From CAMLOF01 sp041913045 (GTDB lineage Bacteria; Pseudomonadota; Gammaproteobacteria; Burkholderiales; Burkholderiaceae_C), in the NCBI GenBank assembly GCA_041913045.1, contig JAYSGB010000045.1, positions 1 to 25,155 on the forward strand: a DNA stretch of 25,155 nt, read 5' to 3'. This document shows, piece after piece, positions 15,864-24,949 of the stretch; the stretch's first letter is position 1, and every line of letters begins with the position of its first letter. The position numbers and the translations under genes are program-made. Under the pieces are notes generated by a model. The model saw only the letters and a list, made by a program, of their open reading frames with translations, was not told the DNA's origin and did not search any database.

Positions 15864-16415
15864 ATGGCAGACCGAATCACGCTGTCCGATTTCCAGGCTG
15901 ACCTGGCTCGCAAGCTGGCCGATTCCGTGCATCGCCCCGTTGCAGCCGGTTGGCTGGGGGTGGCCTGGAAAGGGGTGCACGCCCTGTTGCCCTTGGCCCA
16001 TGCGGGTGAAATATTCAACCCTTCCGCCCTGCAGCGTTTGCCGCACACGCAGCCCTGGGTGTTGGGTGTGGCCAGCCTTCGTGGCGGTTTGGCGGTGGTG
16101 GTGGACTGGGCCTCTTTCTTGGGGCTGGAGCCGAAAGCTTCCTGGCACCCCACCGAACTGGAAACGGTCTATTGGGTCAGCTTGAACCCGATGCTTGGCG
16201 TGGGCGCTGCCTTGTGTGCAAACCAGCTGCTGGGCCTCCGCGGGCCCTCGGATTTCCAAGCGGAGGCGGAGCCGCCACCGCACCCAGCTGTGCGCCAGAT
16301 GTGGTGTGACCGCAGCGGGCAGGTCTGGCATGAGCTGGATTTGGTCGTAATGGCGCAGTCGCCCGAATTTCTCGACCCTCGACTGCCGGCTTTCGCCGTG
16401 CAGGCGCCAGTATGA
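15864..16415 (+). CDS. pilI: CheW-like coupling protein PilI
   Basis: A 183-residue CheW-domain protein that links the receptor PilJ to the kinase ChpA. The CheW hallmark WVLGVASLRGGLAVVVDW (65-82) is clear, and MLGVGAALCANQLLGLR (109-125) fits the following strands. The N-terminus TLSDFQADLARKLADS matches PilI-type proteins rather than flagellar CheW. It is tightly packed between pilH (6 bp) and pilJ (9 bp). Confidence 0.9.
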   Translation: MADRITLSDFQADLARKLADSVHRPVAAGWLGVAWKGVHALLPLAHAGEIFNPSALQRLPHTQPWVLGVASLRGGLAVVVDWASFLGLEPKASWHPTELETVYWVSLNPMLGVGAALCANQLLGLRGPSDFQAEAEPPPHPAVRQMWCDRSGQVWHELDLVVMAQSPEFLDPRLPAFAVQAPV

Positions 16416-16424
16416 GGAGCACCG

Positions 16425-17882
16425 ATGTTTGAGCAATTGCGCCGCCGCTTGACGCGCCCGCGCCAGGATCCACCGGCCTCGACATTCGACTCCGTGGTAA
16501 GCGACATGGCCTCCACGCTGGGCGAATCCGAGTACGGCAATGATCGCCTGTCTTCGCCGTCCACGCTCGCACCGCCCAGCCGCCCGCTGGAAACCCCGCC
16601 TTCCAAAGAAGCGGTCGCGGCAGCGCCTGGCCTGTCTGCGCCGCAGCGCTGGTGGCTGGCGGGCGTGGTGCTTTTTGTACTGCTGGCCGCTGGGCTGGCG
16701 CTGCTTGGTTGGAATCAGGGTGTTGCCGATGCGATGAGCTGGGCGCCATTGTTGCTTCTGGCGCTGTCGCTGGTGTGCGCACTGGGGCTGGCGCGGGGGC
16801 TGGCGCAGGCGGGCCGCGAGCGCCAAAGGGAAGCAGAACGTGCCCGCACCGATGCCTTGGCCCAGGAAAAGGAGGCCAAGCGCATCAACGACGCCACGCA
16901 GGCGGCCATCTTGCGCCTCATGAACGAATTGCAGCTCGTGGCCGAGGGCGACCTGACCCAGCAGGCCACCGTCACCGAAGACATCACCGGCGCCATTGCC
17001 GACTCGGTCAACTACACGGTGGAGGAGTTGCGCAGCCTCGTCGGGCAGGTTCAGGGCTCGGCGCAGCGTGTGGCAGACACCACCAACCGCGTCGAAAACA
17101 CTTCGATTGAACTCCTCGCAGCATCCACCGAGCAGTTGCGCGAAATCCGCGAAACCGGGCAGGCGGTGCTGGACATGTCCTCCCGCATCACCCATGTGTC
17201 AGCCCAGGCCCAAGGCGCTGCAGATACCTCCCGTCAGGCGCTGCAGGCAGCGGAGTCCGGCGCCCGGGCGGTGCAGGACGCCATCGGCGGCATGAACACC
17301 ATCCGCGAGCAGATCCAGGACACCGCCAAACGCATCAAACGGCTGGGCGAGTCCTCGCAAGAGATTGGCGAAATCACCGAGCTCATCTCCGACATCACCG
17401 AACAGACCAACGTGCTGGCGCTCAACGCCGCCATCCAGGCCGCCTCCGCTGGCGAGGCCGGGCGTGGTTTCTCGGTGGTTGCCGAAGAGGTTCAGCGCTT
17501 GGCAGAACGCTCCGCAGACGCCACCCGCCAGATTGCCGCGCTGGTGCGAGCCATCCAGGCCGATACGCAAGACGCCGTGCTGGCCATGGAACGCTCCACC
17601 CGTGAGGTGGTGGAAGGCACGCGCCTGTCTGATAACGCAGGAGCTGCGCTGGCTGACATCGACCGCCTGTCCAGGCAGGTAGCCGAGTTGATCGAACAGA
17701 TTGCCAGTTCCGCCTCGCGCGAGGCCGAGCTTGCCGGGCAGACCGCTGGCAATATCCAGCACATCTTTGCCGTCACAGAGCAAACGGGTGAGGGCACACG
17801 CTCCACGGTCCAGCAGGTGCGTGAACTCTCTCGGGTTGCCGACGAACTGCGCCAGTCGGTCGCTCGCTTCAAAATTGCCTAA
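16425..17882 (+). CDS. pilJ: Methyl-accepting chemotaxis protein PilJ, without a periplasmic sensor domain
   Basis: A 485-residue receptor of the Pil-Chp system. Two hydrophobic helices (about 76-96 and 104-126) are separated by only about 7 residues, so there is no room for the periplasmic PilJ-type sensor domains of the approximately 680-residue Pseudomonas PilJ. An approximately 75-residue Pro/Ser-rich cytoplasmic N-terminus precedes them. A HAMP-like segment (LVAEGDLTQQA, 171-181) and the signalling coiled coil follow, with the hairpin tip EQTNVLALNAAIQAASAGEAGRGFSVVAEEV (326-356, abbreviated family motif) intact. GGAG (16416-16419) five bases before the ATG fixes the start. It probably senses membrane, cytoplasmic or pilus-linked signals. 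Confidence 0.9.
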   Translation: MFEQLRRRLTRPRQDPPASTFDSVVSDMASTLGESEYGNDRLSSPSTLAPPSRPLETPPSKEAVAAAPGLSAPQRWWLAGVVLFVLLAAGLALLGWNQGVADAMSWAPLLLLALSLVCALGLARGLAQAGRERQREAERARTDALAQEKEAKRINDATQAAILRLMNELQLVAEGDLTQQATVTEDITGAIADSVNYTVEELRSLVGQVQGSAQRVADTTNRVENTSIELLAASTEQLREIRETGQAVLDMSSRITHVSAQAQGAADTSRQALQAAESGARAVQDAIGGMNTIREQIQDTAKRIKRLGESSQEIGEITELISDITEQTNVLALNAAIQAASAGEAGRGFSVVAEEVQRLAERSADATRQIAALVRAIQADTQDAVLAMERSTREVVEGTRLSDNAGAALADIDRLSRQVAELIEQIASSASREAELAGQTAGNIQHIFAVTEQTGEGTRSTVQQVRELSRVADELRQSVARFKIA

Positions 17883-17888
17883 CGCCGC

Positions 17889-20800
17889 ATGAGCGCCGCA
17901 CATACCCCCCGCGACCTTGGCCCCCTTGCCTGGGTGATGGACGAGTTGCGCGCAACGCTGCAGACTGCTGTCGAGGCGGTCAGCAGCTACGTCAAGGACA
18001 ACGACGAAGCCCGCGCCACCGATCTGGCCGAGGTGGATTCCACTGCACTCCGCATGCTTCGCCAGCAATTGCACCAGGCCGTGGGTGCGCTGGAGATGGT
18101 GGAGCTGTCCCAAGCCGCCCTGGTGTTGCGTGCCCTCGAATCGGCCACGCAGCGCATGGTGCAAAAACCTGCCGTGGCCACGGCAGAGGCCGCGGCCCAG
18201 GTGGAGCGCGGTGCTCGTGCCTTGATTGATTATCTGGAAAGGGTGGTGCGCCAGCGGCCCGTGTCGGCCCTGGCGTTGTTCCCCACCTACCGGGATTGGC
18301 AGACCATTGCGGGTGCTGATCGCATCCATCCCTCAGACCTTTGGGAAGGCCTGGAGTCTTCGGCGAGCGTTGAGCCACCCGAGGGCAAGGCCTACCAGCC
18401 TGGGCCGCAAGTGCGTGCCCATCTGGACCGCCTGGTCCTTCACCTCGTCAAAGATGCCAATCTCCAGGCGGCAGTACCTCTCGCGCAACTTTGCGCAGGG
18501 TTGTGCCGCGGGGCAGGTGAGCCTGCAGTGCGTCAGTTCTGGTTCGCTGCCGCAGCTTACTTTGAAGCAGCGTCTCAGGGCTTGCTTCCCGCCGACTTGT
18601 ATGTCAAGCGCGCGGCCTCGCGGGTGCTGCTGCAATACGCAGCGCTCGTGCAGGGCAACCTGCAGGGTGTTGCGCAGTTGACGCAGGATCTGCTGTTCTT
18701 CGCATCCCAGGCGGTACCGCCAGAATCTCCCACAGGCGAAGTCACCCCTTGCCTGCGTTTGCTCTGGCAGGTCAATGGCTGGACAAGCACCGGCGTGTGG
18801 GACTACCAGTCCCCAGTTCTGGGTGCGGTTGATCCTTTGCTGCTTGGCCGTTTGCGTGACGCAATAGCGACTGCGCAGCGTGCCTGGGCGTCTCGTGCAG
18901 ACAGCGATGGCAGTGCGTTCATCCCCGGGGCAGGTTTGAGCGATCTGGCGGCTGCATTGCGTGCAGCGCATCCGCCCAGCGAGCCGCTTGCCAGCGTTTG
19001 GGAACAAGTGGCCCGATCGGTAGACGCCGCAGGTTCTGCGTCCTTGGCACCGGCTTTGGCGCTCGAAGTGGCCAATGGACTCTTGTTCCTGAACGCCACG
19101 TTTGAGGACTTTGATCCTCTGGACACGACCCTGGTCCAACGGTATGGCGAACTTGCTCACCGTCTGGAAGGTGTCTTGGCAGGCAACCCCGTACCGGAGC
19201 CTACGTCCTGGATGGCAGGCGTCTACCAGCGCCTGAGTGAGCAGCAGACCCTGGGGCAAGTCGTCGCACGCCTACAGGCTGAACGTGCAGAACTCGAGTC
19301 TGTTCTGGACGCGTTTTTCCGCCACCCTGAGCTGCCAACCCTGCGAGCCTTGAATGGTCAACCCGAGCGCCTGGATGCCATGCGCGGTGTGGCCTTGATG
19401 CTGGGCCTGCCTGCGGCCGCGCGTGCGCTGGAGGAAGTGCGGCGTCAAGTGCATGAGTGGCTGACCAGGGAAAGCCTTCCTGATGCGGGCGAACTCGCCC
19501 AGGCCTTTGCCGTCGTTGCCCCCAACCTGAGTGGTTTGGGGTGGTTGTTCGACACCCTGGCGCGCCAGCCAGATTTGGCCCGCGCTCAATTCCAGTTCGA
19601 CGAAGCAACGCATACCCTGCGTTCCCAGCTGCAGCCGGACGAGCCCCTGGTCATCACCCCGCCTGCTGCCATATCAGCACCGCAGGATGAGGCTGAAAGC
19701 GTTGATGGCAGCGAGTCTGTGCAGACCCCAGCGCATGAAGCCATTGAGAACACGCCCCAAGACGAAGATGACGAAGGCGAACTGCTCGACATCTTTCTCA
19801 ATGAAGCGCGTGAGGTGTTTACCCAGGCAGAGCAAGCCTTGCGGGCACTGCGCGACGCGCCCGGCAGCCTGCCGGACCTGACCGCGCTGCGCAGGGGCTT
19901 CCACACCCTCAAAGGCAGCGCGCGCATGGTGGGTCTGGCCGATTTTGGTGAGGCAGCGTGGGCCATGGAGCAACTGCTCAACAGTTGGCTTGCCGATCAA
20001 AAGCCAGCCACGTCAGAACTGCTGGAGCTGTGCACGCAAGCACTGGAAGGCATGACAGCCTGGGTGGATTCGCTCAGTATCGGCGAGGCGGGCCTGCATG
20101 ATGCGAGCGTCTTCCGCCGCAGTGCCGATGCCATGCGCCTCGAGGGCAAATATCTACCGCTCTCTGGAGACACTGGCCAGCCCGAACCAGTGCCTGAACC
20201 GGAACCCGAGCCGCCCTTGCTGGACGAGGCGGTCAAGGTCGTTGGGCCGCTGTGCATCGACCTGGAGCTTTACAACGTCTTCCTCAACGAAGCCGACGAA
20301 TGGTCTCGCCGCCTGAGCCAGACCCTTGCTGAGTGGGCGTTGGAGCCGGACACCGCGCTGCCCGCGAACGCATCGCCTCTGGCGCATTCGCTTGCCGGTG
20401 GTTCGGCCACTGTCGGGTACACCGGGCTCTCTTCGTTGGCGCGTGCCATCGAACATGCACTGGACCGGATCGCGGCGCAGGAGTCAGCCGTGGGCCCTGG
20501 CCGTCTGCTGCCAGACGACGTTGCACTGCTCGTCAAGGCGTCGGAGGAGGCACGTCACCTCCTGCACCAGTTCGCTGCAGGCTTCCTGCGCGAACCCCAC
20601 CCGGAGACCCTGGAACTGCTGGCCCACATGGCAACTGCGCCAGTGCCAATGCCTGCGCCGGTGCCCGAGCCCGAACCCGAGCCCGAACCCGAGTCCGAAT
20701 TCGAGCCACAACCAGTAGAGTCGCCCGCCGCACCGCAGCCTGTACCGTCCGAGTCTGCCTCCGTCGATCGCCTGGATGCCGACCTCTTCACGGTATTTGA

Positions 20801-23087
20801 AGACGAAGCACAGGAGCTGCTGCCACGCATGGCATCGGCCATGCGGCAATGGATCGGGCGGCCCGACAACACCAGTGCTCGTGCCGAAGTTCTGCGCAAC
20901 TTGCACACCTTCAAGGGCAGCGCACGCCTTGCTGGCGCCCTTCGTCTGGGTGACATGGCCCACCAGCTTGAAACCGAAGTGCTGGCCCAGCCAGAACCTC
21001 TCACTGGCGGCGCATCACAACTCAAGCCCTTGCAGGTCGCGCTGGACTCGATCATCGAACGATTCGATGACCTGCGAACCACCTTTGCCGCACCCGAGCA
21101 CGTTCCTGCGCCAGGAGTCGAAGGTATTCAGTGGCAAGCGCCGGAGGGCCAGGTCGCACCCGTCGAGGCAGCGGCCTACCAACCGGCGCCCCTTTCACCT
21201 GTCGTTCCCGTTTCCGTCGCGCCCCAGCCAGCGGTGCGGGTGCGTGCCGAGCTGCTAGACCAGCTCATGCTCCAGACCGGCGACGTGATGCTCACGCGCA
21301 ACCGGCTTGAGAACGACATCCGCTCACTGCGACAGTCGTTCAAGGACATGAGCGGCAACATCGAACGTCTGCGCCACCAGTTGCGTGATCTCGAAATCCA
21401 GACCGAGACGCAAATGCAGACCCGCCTCGTGCACACCCGGGAAAGCGAAACGACGTTCGATCCGCTCGAGTTCGACCGCTACACCCGTGTGCAAGAACTC
21501 ACCCGTCTGCTGGCCGAGTCCGTCAATGACGTTGCCACCGTTCAGCACCACCTGCAGCGCGCGGTCGAAGGCGCGGAGGGCAACTTGGCCATGCAGGCCA
21601 GGCAAACGCGTGACCTGCAGCGCGATCTGTTGCGCACCCGCCTGGTTGCTTTTGATGTGCTCGCCGAGCGCCTGTACCGCGTGCTTCGCCAGACTGCAGA
21701 GCTTCTTGGTAAACAGGTTCACCTGGATATTGAAGGCGCAGAAATCGAAGTCGACCGCGGCGTGCTGGACCGCCTCACGCCTGCGCTCGAACACCTGTTG
21801 CGCAACGCCGTTGTGCACGGCATAGAGTCTGGGCCGCAACGCCTGCAGTCCGGCAAACCTGCTCAAGGCCGAGTCAGTATCGATCTGAAACAAAGCGGCA
21901 ACGATCTGGAGCTGACTCTTGTCGATGACGGCGCAGGCCTGGACCTGACTGTTCTGCGTGCCAAGGCCGAGGCAGCAGGCGTGCCGCTGCCCGACGGCTC
22001 ATTGAACGACAACGACGCCTCTCGTTGTATCTTTGCGCCCGGTGTCAGTACCGCAGAATCCGTCACTGAACTCGCGGGCCGAGGCATCGGTCTGGATGTC
22101 GTTCGCAGCGAGGTCCTCGGCCTGGGCGGGCGAATCGAATATTTCCGTCCGCAGTCTGGTGGCACCGGTTTCCGCATAGTCGTGCCCCTCACCACCGCTG
22201 TCACGCAAATTGTGCTTTTGCGTGTTGGTGATTTCACATTTGGTGTGCCTGCCCCGTGGGTAGAAGCCGTGCGCCGTTCCCACGCCCCAGAACTCACTGC
22301 GGCCTACGTCAGCGGTCAGTGGCGTGATGGCGAGCACCTCATGCCCTTCTACTGGGCCGGTGCCTTGCTCGCCCAGTCGGTCGAGAGCAACGACCCCAGT
22401 GCCCATGAGGCGCGCAGCTGGCCAGTGTTGGAGTTCCACAGCGCTGGTCAACGGGTGGCTTGGCACGTTGATGAGGTGCTCGGCCATCAGGAGGTAGTCG
22501 TCAAGCCTCTTGGCCCACAACTGGCCCGGCTTCCCGGCCTGGCCGGGGCCACCGTTCTGGCCTCAGGAGCCGTGGCGTTGATCTACAACCCCGTGGCGCT
22601 CGCGTCTCTGTACGGGGGCGCTGCGCGCGCATGGGTTCGCGCACAGCGTGCTCAGGGTGCCCAGCAAGGCAAACGTGCAAGCATCGCAGGGCATGGCACC
22701 GGTCAGGCGCCCTTGGTATTGGTCGTCGACGACTCCATCACCGTCCGCCGGGTCACGCAACGCCTACTCAAACGCGAAGGCTATCGCGTCGCGCTGGCCA
22801 CAGACGGCGAACAGGCGCTCGAACGGCTGCATGAAGAAATGCCGGTCGTCGTTCTTTGCGACATTGAAATGCCGCGCATGGACGGCTTCGAATTTGTGCG
22901 CCACTTGCGCAGTGAGCCGCGATGGATGGACCTCCCCGTCGTCATGATCACTTCCCGTCTGGCAGACAAACATCGCGAACATGCGCAATCCATGGGTGTG
23001 GACCACTACCTGGGCAAACCCTATTCCGAAGAAGAGTTGCTCGGCCTCGTCGCGGCTTACGCCCGCCTTGCGCCCGCCGCGAGTTGA
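17889..23087 (+). CDS. chpA: Hybrid chemosensory histidine kinase ChpA/PilL with multiple Hpt-like modules
   Basis: A 1732-residue CheA-type kinase of the Pil-Chp system that passes phosphate to PilG and PilH. Modules in order: an N-terminal Hpt-like bundle (His62 in HQAVGALEMV, with the Lys lost), a degenerate bundle with Asp496 at the His position (DAMRGVALMLGL), a good Hpt with His672 (HTLKGSARMVGL), a weaker one with His833 (HSLAGGSATVGY), and a good one with His1006 (HTFKGSARLAGA). Next come dimerisation (about 1115-1230), ATPase (N-box near Asn1306, VDDGAGLD, GRGIGLDVV), a CheW-like P5 domain and a C-terminal receiver with Asp1658. Pro-Glu linkers join the middle modules. It starts 6 bp after pilJ and its TGA abuts the phr stop. 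Confidence 0.93.
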   Translation: MSAAHTPRDLGPLAWVMDELRATLQTAVEAVSSYVKDNDEARATDLAEVDSTALRMLRQQLHQAVGALEMVELSQAALVLRALESATQRMVQKPAVATAEAAAQVERGARALIDYLERVVRQRPVSALALFPTYRDWQTIAGADRIHPSDLWEGLESSASVEPPEGKAYQPGPQVRAHLDRLVLHLVKDANLQAAVPLAQLCAGLCRGAGEPAVRQFWFAAAAYFEAASQGLLPADLYVKRAASRVLLQYAALVQGNLQGVAQLTQDLLFFASQAVPPESPTGEVTPCLRLLWQVNGWTSTGVWDYQSPVLGAVDPLLLGRLRDAIATAQRAWASRADSDGSAFIPGAGLSDLAAALRAAHPPSEPLASVWEQVARSVDAAGSASLAPALALEVANGLLFLNATFEDFDPLDTTLVQRYGELAHRLEGVLAGNPVPEPTSWMAGVYQRLSEQQTLGQVVARLQAERAELESVLDAFFRHPELPTLRALNGQPERLDAMRGVALMLGLPAAARALEEVRRQVHEWLTRESLPDAGELAQAFAVVAPNLSGLGWLFDTLARQPDLARAQFQFDEATHTLRSQLQPDEPLVITPPAAISAPQDEAESVDGSESVQTPAHEAIENTPQDEDDEGELLDIFLNEAREVFTQAEQALRALRDAPGSLPDLTALRRGFHTLKGSARMVGLADFGEAAWAMEQLLNSWLADQKPATSELLELCTQALEGMTAWVDSLSIGEAGLHDASVFRRSADAMRLEGKYLPLSGDTGQPEPVPEPEPEPPLLDEAVKVVGPLCIDLELYNVFLNEADEWSRRLSQTLAEWALEPDTALPANASPLAHSLAGGSATVGYTGLSSLARAIEHALDRIAAQESAVGPGRLLPDDVALLVKASEEARHLLHQFAAGFLREPHPETLELLAHMATAPVPMPAPVPEPEPEPEPESEFEPQPVESPAAPQPVPSESASVDRLDADLFTVFEDEAQELLPRMASAMRQWIGRPDNTSARAEVLRNLHTFKGSARLAGALRLGDMAHQLETEVLAQPEPLTGGASQLKPLQVALDSIIERFDDLRTTFAAPEHVPAPGVEGIQWQAPEGQVAPVEAAAYQPAPLSPVVPVSVAPQPAVRVRAELLDQLMLQTGDVMLTRNRLENDIRSLRQSFKDMSGNIERLRHQLRDLEIQTETQMQTRLVHTRESETTFDPLEFDRYTRVQELTRLLAESVNDVATVQHHLQRAVEGAEGNLAMQARQTRDLQRDLLRTRLVAFDVLAERLYRVLRQTAELLGKQVHLDIEGAEIEVDRGVLDRLTPALEHLLRNAVVHGIESGPQRLQSGKPAQGRVSIDLKQSGNDLELTLVDDGAGLDLTVLRAKAEAAGVPLPDGSLNDNDASRCIFAPGVSTAESVTELAGRGIGLDVVRSEVLGLGGRIEYFRPQSGGTGFRIVVPLTTAVTQIVLLRVGDFTFGVPAPWVEAVRRSHAPELTAAYVSGQWRDGEHLMPFYWAGALLAQSVESNDPSAHEARSWPVLEFHSAGQRVAWHVDEVLGHQEVVVKPLGPQLARLPGLAGATVLASGAVALIYNPVALASLYGGAARAWVRAQRAQGAQQGKRASIAGHGTGQAPLVLVVDDSITVRRVTQRLLKREGYRVALATDGEQALERLHEEMPVVVLCDIEMPRMDGFEFVRHLRSEPRWMDLPVVMITSRLADKHREHAQSMGVDHYLGKPYSEEELLGLVAAYARLAPAAS
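20664..20699 (+). repeat. Three tandem 12-bp repeats encoding a Pro-Glu linker in chpA
   Basis: CCCGAGCCCGAA occurs three times in a row (last copy with one C-to-T change), encoding a (Pro-Glu) run between the His833 and His1006 modules. Unit changes would keep the frame and only alter linker length. A shorter Pro-Glu run lies near 20180-20215. Confidence 0.85.
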
Positions 23088-24602
23088 TCAACCGCTTTTC
23101 ACAACCGCGTAGCGCTCCAGCGTCTTCGCGCGTGCATCGGCGTGATCCACGATGGGAGCCGGGTAGTCCCGGCCAATCACCAATCCGGCCGAATCCAGTT
23201 CCACCGGCTTGGCCACCCAGGGAGCATGCAGTGCATGGTTCGGCAAACCCGCCAGTTCTGGCAGGTAACGCCGTATGAACTTGCCGTGCGGGTCGAACTT
23301 CTCGCTCTGGCTCACCGGGTTGAATATGCGGAAATAGGGCTGCGCGTCGCAGCCGCTCGAACTGGCCCACTGCCAGCCACCATTGTTCGCAGCCAGGTCG
23401 AAGTCGATCAACTTGTCTGCAAAGTACTGCTCTCCCCAACGCCAGTCCAGCCCCAGGTCCTTGCACAGGAAACTGGCCGTCACCATGCGCAGACGGTTGT
23501 GCATGTAGCCCGTCTGGTTCAACTGGTGCATGGCGGCATCCACCAGTGGGTAACCCGTACGTCCATCGCACCAGGCTTGGAACAGGTTCTTTGCCGCCTT
23601 CCCTTGCTCCCAGCGTATGCGGTCGTATTCCGGTTTGAAGGAACTCCCCCCTGCCACGTGCGGAAAATTCGCCAGAATCTGATGATAAAAATCCCGCCAT
23701 ATCAGTTCACTCAGCCAGGTGCTCGCACCTGCCATGCCTTGCAGGTGCATCTGGTAGGCCAAACCCGCAAGCTGCCGGATGCTGACCGTACCAAACCGCA
23801 GGTGGACACTCAGGTAGCTCGGTCCCTTCACCGCCGGGAAGTCGCGCGCCTGGTGGTAATGCTCAATTCGCGTGACGAAATCCTCCAGCAGCGCCTTCGC
23901 TCCCCGGCTTCCCGTGCGTATGTGCAAGGTACGCAGGTTGCTTGCCTCAAATCCCAAAGATTCGAGCGTAGGGACGCCGGTTGCAAGCGCAGCCGGGCAT
24001 GGCGCAAGAGCATCGGCGTAACGTTCTACTGGGTACCCCTTCAGGTGAAACGGGGTGATCTTCTTCAACCAGGCGTTCTTGTAGGGCGTGAAAACGCTGA
24101 AGGGGCGCCCCGCCTGCGTCAGCACCTCCCGCCGTTCAAAAATCACATGATCTTTGAACGTCCGCAGCACGACACCCTGATGCGCCAGAGCGCCCAGCAC
24201 CTTGGTATCCCTGTGCTGTGCTCCCGGCTCGTCATCGTGGTTGGCAAACACCGCTTGAACGCCCAGTGAGCCAGAAAGTGCAGCAACCTCTTCCACGGCA
24301 CGCCCGTGCCGAACGATCAGGCTAACCCCTTCAGCACCATTGGAGCGCCCAAGTGCACGCAGTTGCTCGTCCAGATCCACCAGAGACTCTCTGATGAACT
24401 CGACCCGACGGTCAGCACGCAAACCTCGTTGGATCAGAGGCTCCAATATGTCCGTGTCAAACACGAACACACACCATACCTTGCGGCAGTGTTTCAGCGC
24501 CTGATAAAGCGCCGCGTTGTCCTCGGCGCGCAAATCACGTCGGAACCACATCAGTCCTTTATCGTACGAGCGTGTCTCAGAGAGGGGGGCAGGGTGTGTC
24601 AT
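23088..24602 (-). CDS. phr: Class I deoxyribodipyrimidine photolyase (CPD photolyase)
   Basis: A 504-residue FAD enzyme that repairs cyclobutane pyrimidine dimers with blue light. MWFRRDLRAEDN (18-29) opens the antenna domain. The FAD domain holds TGYPLVDAAMHQLNQTGYMH (349-368) followed by NRLRMV, and the NNGGWQWASSSGCDAQPYFR region (407-426). The electron-transfer Trp triad is intact: Trp331, Trp387 and Trp410, with 387/410 spaced exactly as Trp359/Trp382 of E. coli. The ATG at 24602 has no Shine-Dalgarno sequence; an internal ATG at 24551 follows AAAGGA closely and would remove 17 residues, so the start is somewhat uncertain. It faces chpA with abutting stops. Confidence 0.95.
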   Translation of the reverse strand: MTHPAPLSETRSYDKGLMWFRRDLRAEDNAALYQALKHCRKVWCVFVFDTDILEPLIQRGLRADRRVEFIRESLVDLDEQLRALGRSNGAEGVSLIVRHGRAVEEVAALSGSLGVQAVFANHDDEPGAQHRDTKVLGALAHQGVVLRTFKDHVIFERREVLTQAGRPFSVFTPYKNAWLKKITPFHLKGYPVERYADALAPCPAALATGVPTLESLGFEASNLRTLHIRTGSRGAKALLEDFVTRIEHYHQARDFPAVKGPSYLSVHLRFGTVSIRQLAGLAYQMHLQGMAGASTWLSELIWRDFYHQILANFPHVAGGSSFKPEYDRIRWEQGKAAKNLFQAWCDGRTGYPLVDAAMHQLNQTGYMHNRLRMVTASFLCKDLGLDWRWGEQYFADKLIDFDLAANNGGWQWASSSGCDAQPYFRIFNPVSQSEKFDPHGKFIRRYLPELAGLPNHALHAPWVAKPVELDSAGLVIGRDYPAPIVDHADARAKTLERYAVVKSG

Positions 24603-24780
24603 CGTTCAAGAAGAGAAGGCTTGTGCCACGAATACTCGGCCGGTTCTTCGTACGTTGGCAGGATAAGCTATCTGGCCGCCACGCTTTGCAATTGCGGCAT
24701 TACCTTGTCAGCCTTCACGCTCTCCTCACGCCTATTGCCTCCTGCACGTTCCGCTGTTCTTCAAGCTGACTAGGCTATCT

Positions 24781-24828
24781 ACAGGGATGAGCCCTTCATC
24801 CCCTGTCTGGGGCACGACGCCATGCCCC
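24781..24828. other. Two adjacent hairpins
   Basis: ACAGGGATGA (24781-24790) pairs with 24796-24806 with one bulged C. Directly after it, GGGGCA (24809-24814) pairs with TGCCCC (24823-24828) across an 8-base loop. There is no T-run after either, so they are not standard intrinsic terminators. They could be part of a small RNA, a leader, or a repeat element. Confidence 0.4.
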
Positions 24829-24893
24829 TCAACGAATTCCCGCCAGTCTTTCAAGTGCCGTTGCGTACACGGTCTTTCCAGGTGGGACGTTTA

Positions 24894-24949
24894 AAGGGCG
24901 CGATGGGTCTTTGCGGACCGAACCCCCGTGAACGGCGAGCGCCCCCTTG
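24894..24949. other. Possible structured RNA or inverted-repeat element
   Basis: AAGGGCGC at the left can pair with GCGCCCCCTT at the right (two bulged C), enclosing a smaller GGTC...GACC hairpin (near 24904-24920). It does not fit a tRNA or any riboswitch that I can recognise, and the strand is unclear. Confidence 0.2.

Noticed and set aside
15252..17195. Long minus-strand open frame opposite pilG-pilJ
   Set aside because: It spans four real genes in their antisense frame; its composition is Gln/Arg/His-rich and no domain is visible.
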